Shown here piece by piece: positions 49,292 through 58,970 of a stretch of DNA of 64,000 nucleotides. Position 1 is the stretch's first letter. Each line of letters opens with the position of its first letter. Source of the stretch: Haloplanus salinus (lineage in GTDB: Archaea > Halobacteriota > Halobacteria > Halobacteriales > Haloferacaceae); assembly GCF_003336245.1 (NCBI RefSeq), contig NZ_QPHM01000001.1:1302001-1366000 (forward strand). Direction: 5' to 3'. A program made the position numbers and the translations under genes. The notes under the pieces were generated by a model, which saw only the letters and a list, made by a program, of their open reading frames with translations, had not been told where the DNA came from and ran no database searches.

Positions 49292-49456
49292 ATGAAGTGC
49301 CACTACTGCGATCGCGAGGCCGCCTACGCCGCGGAGAAGGAGGGCATTCGCGTCGGCCTCTGCGAGAGCCACTTCCGCGAGCGGCTGGAGGAACTCGCGG
49401 AATCCGACGATCTCGCCGCCCTGCGCGAGAGAATCGACATCGACCGCACCGAGTAG
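49292..49456 (+). CDS. DUF6757-type small zinc-ribbon protein
   Basis: This 54-residue protein has a probable zinc site made by CHYC near the start and C-x2-H (LCESHF) later, followed by an acidic helix (ERLEELAESDDLAALRERID). It resembles haloarchaeal DUF6757 proteins of unknown role. ATG 49292 is 26 bp after a TATA-like gttaaacc. It follows the PHP gene by 25 bp but with its own promoter signal. Confidence 0.75.
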   Translation: MKCHYCDREAAYAAEKEGIRVGLCESHFRERLEELAESDDLAALRERIDIDRTE

Positions 49457-49515
49457 TTCTCTTTCGACCCTCGTTCACGCCGCCGACGTCCCCGATCGGT
49501 GCCGACCCGTGTGGA

Positions 49516-50064
49516 TCACAACACGGTTCCGAACCAGAGATACAGCGCCGCGAGAATCGACTCGAACGAGAGCGTACCGAGCGCCGACAGGAGCACGAAC
49601 CGGCGGTCGTCCATCCCGGCGAGACCGGCGGGCACCGTCACCATCCCGCGAGTGAACAGAAGCGTGTTGCTCACGGGGACGACGACCGGCCCCCAGCGGT
49701 CGAACCAGCCCTCGAATCGGTCGAGGGCGTCGTCGCTGATCCGGAACCACCGCGACCGGAGCAGGCGCTCCCGGCCGGCGCGTTTGGCGACGGTGAACAG
49801 CGCGAACTGGCCGACCGTCGCGCCGGCGACGGCGACGCCGACGACGAGGATGGCCGTCTCGACGGACCCCCCGAGGAGGGCGAGCGCACCCGGGACGACG
49901 AGTTCGCTCGGGACGACGTACAGCAACATCGCCCCTTCGAGGACGAACACCCCGAACAGGACGAGGAGGCCGTAGTCGGCGGCCAGTAGGTCCCGGAGAG
50001 CGTCGGGCAACTGCGAGACCTGGAGCGGGGAGAGCACGGGTCGGGGTGGAGCGTGCGGGATCAT
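49516..50064 (-). CDS. DedA/VTT-domain membrane protein
   Basis: This 182-residue membrane protein has the DedA layout: an EGAMLLYVVPSELVVPGALA re-entrant segment near the N-terminus, a central FTVAKRAGRERLLRSRWF, and a late GPVVVPVSNTLLFTRGMVTV, the usual R-containing motif, followed by the final helix. DedA proteins are linked to lipid flipping and membrane homeostasis. It is divergent from hemB, with 59 bp between the starts. Confidence 0.85.
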   Translation of the reverse strand: MIPHAPPRPVLSPLQVSQLPDALRDLLAADYGLLVLFGVFVLEGAMLLYVVPSELVVPGALALLGGSVETAILVVGVAVAGATVGQFALFTVAKRAGRERLLRSRWFRISDDALDRFEGWFDRWGPVVVPVSNTLLFTRGMVTVPAGLAGMDDRRFVLLSALGTLSFESILAALYLWFGTVL

Positions 50065-50123
50065 ATGGGTTACTCATCGACCGGAACGACGGGGTTTTGA
50101 GCGTTCCCGACGACGCGTGCGGT

Positions 50124-51101
50124 ATGAACGTCGACCGCCCGCGCCGGCTCCGCCGCGACGGCGTACGCTCGCTGGTCAGCGAAACCGAACTCCGGGCGAC
50201 GGACCTGATCGCCCCCGTCTTCGTGGACGCGACGACCGACGAACGGGTGCCCATCGAGTCGATGCCGGGGCACGAACGCGTCCCCGTCCACGACGCGGTG
50301 GCGCGCGTCGAGGAAGTGCTGTCGACGGGTGTCGAGGCCGTCATGCTCTTCGGAATTCCGGAGTCGAAAGACGACGAGGGGTCGCGGGCGTGGGCCGAGG
50401 ACGGCGTCGTCCAGCGGGCGACCCGCGCCATCGGCGCCGAGACGGACGCGGCGGTCATCGCCGACGTCTGTCTCTGTGAGTACACGGATCACGGCCACTG
50501 CGGCGTCTTGGAACCGGACGCCCGCGAGGAACCGACGTTGACCGTCGACAACGACGCGACCCTCGACCGCCTCGCGCGGACCGCGGTGTCCCAGGCCGAA
50601 GCGGGCGCGGACGTAGTCGCCCCCTCCAGCATGACCGACGGGATGGTCGGGGCCATCCGGGCCGCACTCGACGACGCCGGCTTCGAGGACGTGGCGATCA
50701 TGTCCTACGCCGCAAAGTACGAGAGCGCGTTCTACGGCCCGTTCCGCGACGCTGCCGACGGGGCGCCCGCCTTCGGCGACCGGCGCCACTACCAGATGGA
50801 CCCCGCGAACGGCCGGGAGGCGCTCCGGGAGGTCCGTCTCGACGTGGAGCAGGGCGCGGACGTGCTGATGGTCAAACCCGGCCTCCCCTACCTCGACGTG
50901 GTGAGCGCCGTCCGCCGGGAGTTCGACCGCCCCGTCGCGGCCTACAACGTCAGCGGCGAGTACGCGATGCTCCACGCCGCGGCCGAGAAGGGATGGCTCG
51001 ATCTAGACGCGGTGGCGCGGGAGTCGTTGCTCGCGCTCAAACGCGCCGGGGCCGACGTGATCGTGACGTACTTCGCGGAACGGATCGCAGCCGACCGCTG
51101 A
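50124..51101 (+). CDS. hemB: Delta-aminolevulinic acid dehydratase (porphobilinogen synthase)
   Basis: This 325-residue enzyme condenses two 5-aminolevulinate molecules to porphobilinogen. Active-site lysines appear in MSYAAKYESAFYGPFR and LMVKPGLPYLD. The cysteine zinc site is present as DVCLCEYTDHGHCG, so it is a Zn-type enzyme. It starts at ATG 50124 ([13 protein letters not shown]), with a T-rich box (gggttttg) about 27 bp upstream. It lies in a haem cluster with hemL, hemC and hemD, but separated from them by the ammonium transporter gene. Confidence 0.96.
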   Translation: MNVDRPRRLRRDGVRSLVSETELRATDLIAPVFVDATTDERVPIESMPGHERVPVHDAVARVEEVLSTGVEAVMLFGIPESKDDEGSRAWAEDGVVQRATRAIGAETDAAVIADVCLCEYTDHGHCGVLEPDAREEPTLTVDNDATLDRLARTAVSQAEAGADVVAPSSMTDGMVGAIRAALDDAGFEDVAIMSYAAKYESAFYGPFRDAADGAPAFGDRRHYQMDPANGREALREVRLDVEQGADVLMVKPGLPYLDVVSAVRREFDRPVAAYNVSGEYAMLHAAAEKGWLDLDAVARESLLALKRAGADVIVTYFAERIAADR

Positions 51102-51201
51102 CCCGCGGGGCGCGGCGGCGCCTCGCAGTAAATATCGTATTTTTGTGACTACAATCGTCCAATTATCCGGCGATACTGCCTAGTGGACTGGACGACTTAC
51201 G

Positions 51202-51309
51202 TCCTTATACAACCCTTATCTACTATTAAATCGGACGAACATCCACGGTAGCGGCCTTATTCGTTGATCTGTAAACGCCAATCCTTATACTGTGTCGTAA
51301 CGGTACGTT
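51202..51309 (+). promoter_or_regulatory. Upstream region of the ammonium transporter: duplicated TATA motif and palindrome
   Basis: The 305-bp gap after hemB is much more AT-rich than its surroundings. The 9-mer TCCTTATAC occurs twice, at 51202-51210 and 51282-51290, both placed as possible TATA boxes. Directly after the second is a perfect palindrome, AACG-GTA-CGTT (51299-51309), between the box and the expected start near 51312. That position suits a repressor site, which would fit nitrogen control. This is inference only. Confidence 0.45.
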
Positions 51310-51332
51310 CTATCGCAATACGGAGAACGAGC

Positions 51333-51413
51333 ATGCACCAATCGTCACATAACACGAACATCTGTCCAAGCACTGACCACGAATCGTCCCGCAGCGAGGT
51401 GAGCGTATGCTGA
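51333..51413 (+). CDS. Possible 26-residue leader ORF overlapping the amt start
   Basis: ATG 51333 opens a 26-codon frame ([20 protein letters not shown] ...) that ends at TGA 51411-51413, overlapping the first codons of the transporter gene (ATG 51407). It starts about 20 nt after the predicted transcription start. Composition (Ser, His, Asn) is unlike typical halophilic proteins. It may be a leader peptide coupling translation, or simply a chance frame in the leader. Confidence 0.25.
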   Translation: MHQSSHNTNICPSTDHESSRSEVSVC

Positions 51414-53068
51414 CGCCGCTCCAGATCGATCCGGCGGCGCTCGCCTCGGGCGTGAACAACGTCTGGGTGCTCACCGTCACCTTCCTGATTTTCTTCATGC
51501 ACGCCGGCTTCGCCATGCTGGAGGCGGGGCAGGTACGCTCGAAGAACGTGGCGAACCAGTTGACCAAGAACATGCTGACCTGGAGCATCGGCGTCATCGT
51601 CTACTTCCTGATCGGTGCCGGCATCTCCAGCATAGTCGGCGGCGGTGCGGACCCGTTCGGCTACATCACCGGCGGCTCCGACGTCTGGATCGGCTGGCTC
51701 TTCGGCGCCGTGTTCGCCATGACGGCGGCGACCATCGTCAGTGGGGCCGTCGCCGGCCGTGCGAAGCTCCGCGCGTACGTCACGTACACCATCGTCCTCT
51801 CGGCGGTCATCTACCCCGTCGTGACGGGACTGACCTGGGGTGGCGGCTTCCTCTCGTCGGTTCTGGGCGTCGGGTTCAGTGACTTCGCGGGCGGCATGAT
51901 CGTCCACGGCATGGGCGGTATCGCCGGCCTCACGGCCGCGTGGGTCCTCGGGCCCCGGATGGATCGCTACAACGAGGACGGGTCGGCGAACGTTATCCCC
52001 GGTCACTCGATGACCTTCGCCGTCCTCGGGACGCTCATCCTCTGTTTCGGCTGGTACGGCTTCAACGTCGGCACCGCCGCCTCGGTGTTCATCGTCGAGG
52101 AGGGCTCCGTCGCCCTCGGCGCCTTCGCCGAGACGGTCGGTCGCGTGGCGCTGACGACGACGCTGGCGATGGGTGCGGGCGCCATCGGCGCCGCAGGCGT
52201 CTCGCTGCTGCAGACCGAGAAAGTCGACACGCTGTACGTCGCCAACGGGATGCTCGCCGGTCTCGTCGGGATCACGAGCATCCCCAACCTCTCGACGTGG
52301 TGGGGGGCGCTCGTGGTCGGCCTGCTGGCCGGCGGACAGCTGCCCCTCGTCTTCAAGTTCGTCGAGAAGCGGCTCAAGATCGACGACGTCTGCGCCGTCT
52401 ACCCCGTCCACGGGAGCGCCGGCGCGATGGGGTGTATCCTACTCCCTTTCGTCTCGATCAACGGCTTCTCGACGCAGGTGCTGCTCGCACAGATCGTCGG
52501 CGTCAGCGTCATCGGCGCGTGGACCATCGTCGCGACGGCGCTGGTTTTCGGCGCCCTCAAGATGATCGGCCAGGCCCGCGTCTCCCCGGATCACGAGCGT
52601 GAGGGGCTGGACGTCGCCGAACACGGCGTCGACACCTACCCCGAGTTCGGCGACCAGCCCGAGGCAGTGCCGGACGGGGGCGACCGCGAACTCCGGACCG
52701 ACGGCGGCGAACCCGATCCCGACCGCGAGATCAAGATGATCATCGCGTACATCCGCCCGGAGAAACTCGGCGACGTGAAACAGGCCGTCGCGAGCGCCGG
52801 CGCCCCCTCGATCACCGTCACGAACGTCTCCGGTCGCGGCTCCCAACCCGCGAAGAAGGGCCAGTGGCGCGGCGAGGAGTACACGGTGGATCTACACCAG
52901 AAGGTGAAAGTCGAGTGCGTCGTCGCGGACGTCCCCGCGTCGAAAGTCGTCGACGCGATCCGCGAGGGTGCCAACACCGGCGAACCCGGCGACGGCAAGA
53001 TATTCGTCATGCCCGTCGAGAACGCCATCCAGGTTCGCACCGGGAAGCAGGGCCCCGACGCGGTCTGA
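51407..53068 (+). CDS. amtB: Ammonium transporter fused to a P-II (GlnK) domain
   Basis: This is a 553-residue fusion. Residues 1 to about 400 are an Amt channel with eleven membrane helices, the [13 protein letters not shown] segment, and the twin-histidine pore in [13 protein letters not shown] and [13 protein letters not shown] charged linker (about 401-440) leads to a complete P-II domain (444-553): [18 protein letters not shown], a T-loop GRGSQ...RGEEYTVDL with Tyr492 at the position of bacterial Tyr51, and the C-terminal [18 protein letters not shown]. GlnK normally is a separate protein that plugs Amt. Here the blocker is tethered. An internal ATG (52736) begins the P-II domain but has no ribosome binding site or TATA box. 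Confidence 0.93.
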   Translation: MLTPLQIDPAALASGVNNVWVLTVTFLIFFMHAGFAMLEAGQVRSKNVANQLTKNMLTWSIGVIVYFLIGAGISSIVGGGADPFGYITGGSDVWIGWLFGAVFAMTAATIVSGAVAGRAKLRAYVTYTIVLSAVIYPVVTGLTWGGGFLSSVLGVGFSDFAGGMIVHGMGGIAGLTAAWVLGPRMDRYNEDGSANVIPGHSMTFAVLGTLILCFGWYGFNVGTAASVFIVEEGSVALGAFAETVGRVALTTTLAMGAGAIGAAGVSLLQTEKVDTLYVANGMLAGLVGITSIPNLSTWWGALVVGLLAGGQLPLVFKFVEKRLKIDDVCAVYPVHGSAGAMGCILLPFVSINGFSTQVLLAQIVGVSVIGAWTIVATALVFGALKMIGQARVSPDHEREGLDVAEHGVDTYPEFGDQPEAVPDGGDRELRTDGGEPDPDREIKMIIAYIRPEKLGDVKQAVASAGAPSITVTNVSGRGSQPAKKGQWRGEEYTVDLHQKVKVECVVADVPASKVVDAIREGANTGEPGDGKIFVMPVENAIQVRTGKQGPDAV

Positions 53069-53136
53069 TCCCGGCGCGACGCGAGCACCACGCCTTTTCC
53101 CGTACATTCTTTCCGCAGCGGCCCACAGCGGTAGGT

Positions 53137-54471
<1,335 letters not shown>

Positions 54472-54488
54472 CGGGGCTTTTCACCTTC

Positions 54489-54503
54489 GGGGGCGTCGCC
54501 CCC
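54489..54503. promoter_or_regulatory. GC-rich hairpin directly before hemC
   Basis: An inverted repeat, GGGGGCG-T-CGCCCCC, lies 3 bp before ATG 54507 and 18 bp after the hemL stop, preceded by a T-run (gcttttc). It may act as an hemL terminator or hinder ribosome access to hemC. Neither can be decided from sequence. Confidence 0.4.
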
Positions 54504-54506
54504 AGT

Positions 54507-55612
<1,106 letters not shown>

Positions 55613-55616
<4 letters not shown>

Positions 55617-56353
55617 GCGACCCCGAGCGCCCTCGCGTCGCCGTCTTCCGCCCCGACGACGAACGGCTCGGCGCGGCCCGGACGCTACTTACGGACCTCG
55701 GCGTCGACCCGGTGGCCGACCCCATGCTCGCCGTCGAGCCGACGGGCGCGACGCCCCGGGACGCCGAGTACGTCGTCTTCACGAGCAGGACGGGCGCGGA
55801 ACTCGTCGCGGCGGCGGGGTGGGAGCCCGGCGACGCGACGCTGGTCGCCATCGGCCCGAAGACGGCCGAGGCGCTGGAGACGGCGGGCTACGCGGTCGAT
55901 CTGACGCCCGAGAACTACTCCTCGACCGGGCTGGTCGACCTGCTGGGCGACCGAACCGACGGAGCCAGCGTCGAGGTGGCCCGCAGCGACCACGGCAGCC
56001 CCGTCCTGCTGGAGGGGCTGCGTGACGCCGGCGCGGCCGTCCACGAGACGGTGCTCTACCGCCTCGTGCGACCCGAGGGCGCGGGCGACGCCGCGGAGCT
56101 CGCCGCAGCGGGCGACCTCGACGCCGCCTGTTTCACGTCCTCGCTGACCGTCGAACACTTCCTCGACGCCGCGGACGTGCGGGGCGTCCGCGCCGCCGCG
56201 GTGGTGGGGTTGGACGCGGCCGTCGTCGGCGTCATCGGCGGGCCGACGCGGGAGACGGCCGAATCGCTCGGGATCGACGTAGACGTGGTGCCCGCGGAGG
56301 CGACGTTCGAGGCACTGGCCCGCGAGACGGTCGCGGCGCTGCGGGAGCGGTAG
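55613..56353 (+). CDS. hemD: Uroporphyrinogen-III synthase
   Basis: This 246-residue protein closes hydroxymethylbilane into uroporphyrinogen III. The family is poorly conserved. Recognisable parts are the start RPRVAVFRPDDERLGAA, VVFTSRTGAELV, VAIGPKTAEALETAGY with the following ENYSSTGLVDLL, and CFTSSLTVEHFLDAAD with VVGVIGGPTRETAESLGI. GTG 55613 overlaps the hemC stop (GTGA), so translation is coupled. Confidence 0.93.
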
Positions 56354-56360
56354 TTTATCA
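56352..56360 (+). promoter_or_regulatory. TATA-like box deciding the DHH gene start
   Basis: agtttatca overlaps the hemD stop codon and lies 28 bp before ATG 56385. An earlier in-frame ATG at 56364 is only about 8 bp from the box, too close to be on a transcript that starts from it. Confidence 0.5.
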
Positions 56361-56384
56361 CCGATGGCGACCGACTCCGAAGTC

Positions 56385-57848
56385 ATGGACGTACCGGTTC
56401 CCGAACTCGCGGACCGGGCGGCGGCGTGTGCCGATCGCCTCCGTGCGGCCGACTCCGTCCTCCTCGCGTCCCACATCGACGCCGACGGCCTGACGAGCGC
56501 CGCCGTCGCCGCGACGGCGCTCGAACGCGCCGGGATTCCCTTCGACGTCGTCTTCGAGAAGCAACTGGACGAGGCGGCGATCCGATCCATCGCCGCGACG
56601 GAACACGAGACGGCCCTCTTCACCGACTTCGGGAGCGGCCAACTCGACGTCGTCGTCGAATACGCCGACGCCGTCACGCCCGTGGTCGCGGACCACCACC
56701 AGCCGGCGGACGCGGCGATCGAGTGCCACTGCAATCCCCTGCTGGAGGGGATAAACGGCGCGAGCGAACTGTCGGGTGCGGGAGCGGCCTACTGCGTGGC
56801 GCGGGCGCTCGGCGGCGTCGACAACCGCGACCTGGCGGCCCTCACCGTCGTCGGCGCCGTCGGCGACATGCAGGCGGGGGTCGACGGCCTCACGGGCGCC
56901 AACGAGGCCATCGTCGCCGAAGGCGTCGAAGCGGGCGTCCTGCAGGCGGGGACCGATCTGGCCATGTACGGCCGGCAGACGCGCCCGCTCCCCAAGCTGC
57001 TGGAGTACGCGAACGACGTGCGGATTCCGGGGATCAGCGGCGACGAGTCCGGCGCCGTGCGCTTTCTCGCCAGCCTCGACCTCGACCTCCGGGCCGACGG
57101 CGAGTGGAAGCGATGGGTCGACCTCACCGACGACGAGCGCCGGACGGTGGCGAGCGCCCTCCTCAAGCGGGCGGTGGCGAGTGGCGTCCCCGCCGACCGC
57201 GTGAACGACCTGATCGGGACGACCTACACCCTCACCGCCGAGGCCGAGGGGACGGAGCTACGCGACGTGAGCGAGTTCTCGACGCTCCTGAACGCGACGG
57301 CGCGGTACGACCGCGCGGACGTGGGGCTGGCGGTCTGTCTGGGCGACCGGGGCGCGGCGCTCGACCGCGCGCGGACGCTCCTACGTAACCACCGCAAGAA
57401 CCTCTCGGAGGGGTTAGAGCTCGTGAAATCGGAGGGTGTCCGGGTCGAGGAACACGTCCAGTGGTTCGACGCGGGGACGCGAATCCGGGAAACCATCGTC
57501 GGCATCGTCGCCGGGATGGCGTTGGGTGTAGACGGCGTCCGGCGGGACCGGCCGATCATCGCGTTCGCGAGCGCGGGGCCGCGCTCCACGGGGCGTCGGG
57601 CGGAGGCCGACGGCGGCGACGACGGCGGCGACGACGACGGCGACGGCGAGGTCAAGGTCTCCTCTCGGGGGTCGCACACCCTCGTTCGGCGGGGTCTCGA
57701 TCTCTCGACCGTCATGCGGGAGGCGGCGCGGGCGGTCGGCGGCGACGGGGGCGGTCACGACGTGGCCGCGGGGGCGACGATTCCCGCCGGCGAGCAGGCG
57801 GCGTTCATCGATGCGGCGGACGACGTCGTCGCGACCCAGTTGAAGTGA
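56385..57848 (+). CDS. DHH-family phosphoesterase, archaeal RecJ-like
   Basis: This 487-residue protein has DHH motifs SHIDADGLTSAAV, FTDFGSGQ and VADHHQP, and a C-terminal DHHA1-like domain with GGDGGGHDVAAGATIP. An Asp/Gly-rich loop (about 415-430) separates the two. Archaeal RecJ homologues degrade single-stranded DNA or RNA from one end; some associate with the GINS/MCM replisome. Which kind this is cannot be told. The start at ATG 56385 (MDVPVPELADRAAACADRL) is set by TATA spacing. Confidence 0.87.
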   Translation: MDVPVPELADRAAACADRLRAADSVLLASHIDADGLTSAAVAATALERAGIPFDVVFEKQLDEAAIRSIAATEHETALFTDFGSGQLDVVVEYADAVTPVVADHHQPADAAIECHCNPLLEGINGASELSGAGAAYCVARALGGVDNRDLAALTVVGAVGDMQAGVDGLTGANEAIVAEGVEAGVLQAGTDLAMYGRQTRPLPKLLEYANDVRIPGISGDESGAVRFLASLDLDLRADGEWKRWVDLTDDERRTVASALLKRAVASGVPADRVNDLIGTTYTLTAEAEGTELRDVSEFSTLLNATARYDRADVGLAVCLGDRGAALDRARTLLRNHRKNLSEGLELVKSEGVRVEEHVQWFDAGTRIRETIVGIVAGMALGVDGVRRDRPIIAFASAGPRSTGRRAEADGGDDGGDDDGDGEVKVSSRGSHTLVRRGLDLSTVMREAARAVGGDGGGHDVAAGATIPAGEQAAFIDAADDVVATQLK

Positions 57849-57900
57849 GCCGAAGCTGTGCGGCCGAAGCCTTACGCGTCGCTTCGGGGTAGGGGCGGAC

Positions 57901-58815
57901 GTGAGCGAGACGGTCAATCGGAACGTCGTGGAGTCGGTCGAGGGGTTGATCGGTGACACCCCGCTTCTGCGGCTGGACGGAGTCGCGGGGAACCTCCTCG
58001 GGAAGGTGGAGGCGGCGAACGCCTACTCGGTCAAGGATCGGATCGCCCGCGAGATGATCGACGCGGCCGAGGACGCCGGCGCCCTGCCGCCGGGCGGAAC
58101 GGTCGTCGAGGCCACGAGCGGCAACACCGGCATCGGCCTGGCGACGGTCGCGGCGGCCCGTGGCTACGACTGCGTGTTGACCATGCCCGAGTCGATGTCC
58201 GAGGAGCGGCGGACGATACTCGCCGCCCTCGGCGCCGACGTGGAGTTGACGCCGGCCGAGGAGGGGATGGGCGGGGCGAACCGTCGCGCGGAGGAGTTGG
58301 CGACGGCGGACGACGCGGTTCTCGTCGGGCAGTTCGAGAACGAAGCGAATCCGCGCGCCCACCGGACGACGACCGGACCGGAGATACGGCGGGCGACGGG
58401 CGGCGACGTGGACGCCGTCGTCGCCGGCGTCGGCACCGGCGGCACCATCACGGGTCTCGGGGAGTATTTCGCGGACCGCGGCGACGACGTGACCACTGTC
58501 GCCGTCGAACCCGCGTCGTCGCCGACGGTCACCGACCGGTGTCGCGACGGGCACGACATCCAGGGCATCGGCCCGGGCTTTCTTCCCGACGTGCTGCGGA
58601 CTGGCCTGATCGACGAGGTACGGAAGGTGACGGCCGACGAGGCGCGGACGGCCGCGCGGCGACTGGGCCGGGAGGCCGGCCTCCTCGTCGGCATCTCCTC
58701 GGGCGCGGCGCTCGCGGCGGCGACGGCGTACGCGACCGAGCATCCGGCGGAAACCACGGTCGTCGTCCTCCCCGATACGGGCGAGCGCTACCTCTCGACG
58801 GGTCTGTTCGAGTGA
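57901..58815 (+). CDS. cysK: Cysteine synthase (PLP-dependent beta family)
   Basis: This 304-residue enzyme has the PLP lysine at about Lys45 in NAYSVKDRIAREM, the substrate loop TSGNTGIGLA, the PLP phosphate loop GVGTGGTITG, and C-terminal ISSGAAL with LPDTGERYLSTG. It replaces the acetyl or phospho group of an activated serine with sulfide. O-acetylserine is the usual substrate, but O-phosphoserine is possible in archaea. GTG 57901 has a TATA-like gccttacg about 29 bp upstream. Confidence 0.92.
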   Translation: MSETVNRNVVESVEGLIGDTPLLRLDGVAGNLLGKVEAANAYSVKDRIAREMIDAAEDAGALPPGGTVVEATSGNTGIGLATVAAARGYDCVLTMPESMSEERRTILAALGADVELTPAEEGMGGANRRAEELATADDAVLVGQFENEANPRAHRTTTGPEIRRATGGDVDAVVAGVGTGGTITGLGEYFADRGDDVTTVAVEPASSPTVTDRCRDGHDIQGIGPGFLPDVLRTGLIDEVRKVTADEARTAARRLGREAGLLVGISSGAALAAATAYATEHPAETTVVVLPDTGERYLSTGLFE

Positions 58816-58937
58816 TGGCGAGCATCGGAACCGTGGACCGACGTGTCGCCACCTCCGTTCGACGCTCCGTCGGTGGTGGCTCACGACGCGCACGGTGAGT
58901 CGGCCGTGTGGCGCGGCCGACCCGTCATCTATCGATC

Positions 58938-58951
58938 AAAAATATAAATCT
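58938..58951 (+). promoter_or_regulatory. TATA box of the pilin-signal surface protein
   Basis: aaaaatataaatct is the clearest TATA box in the right half of the window. It is centred about 26 bp before ATG 58971, which selects that codon over an upstream in-frame start. Confidence 0.6.
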
Positions 58952-58970
58952 ACAAATCGTTCCGCGCCCT

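Noticed and set aside
51257-52411. 384-codon minus frame opposite the ammonium transporter
   Set aside because: It is the complement of the Amt membrane helices and gives only charged low-complexity sequence.
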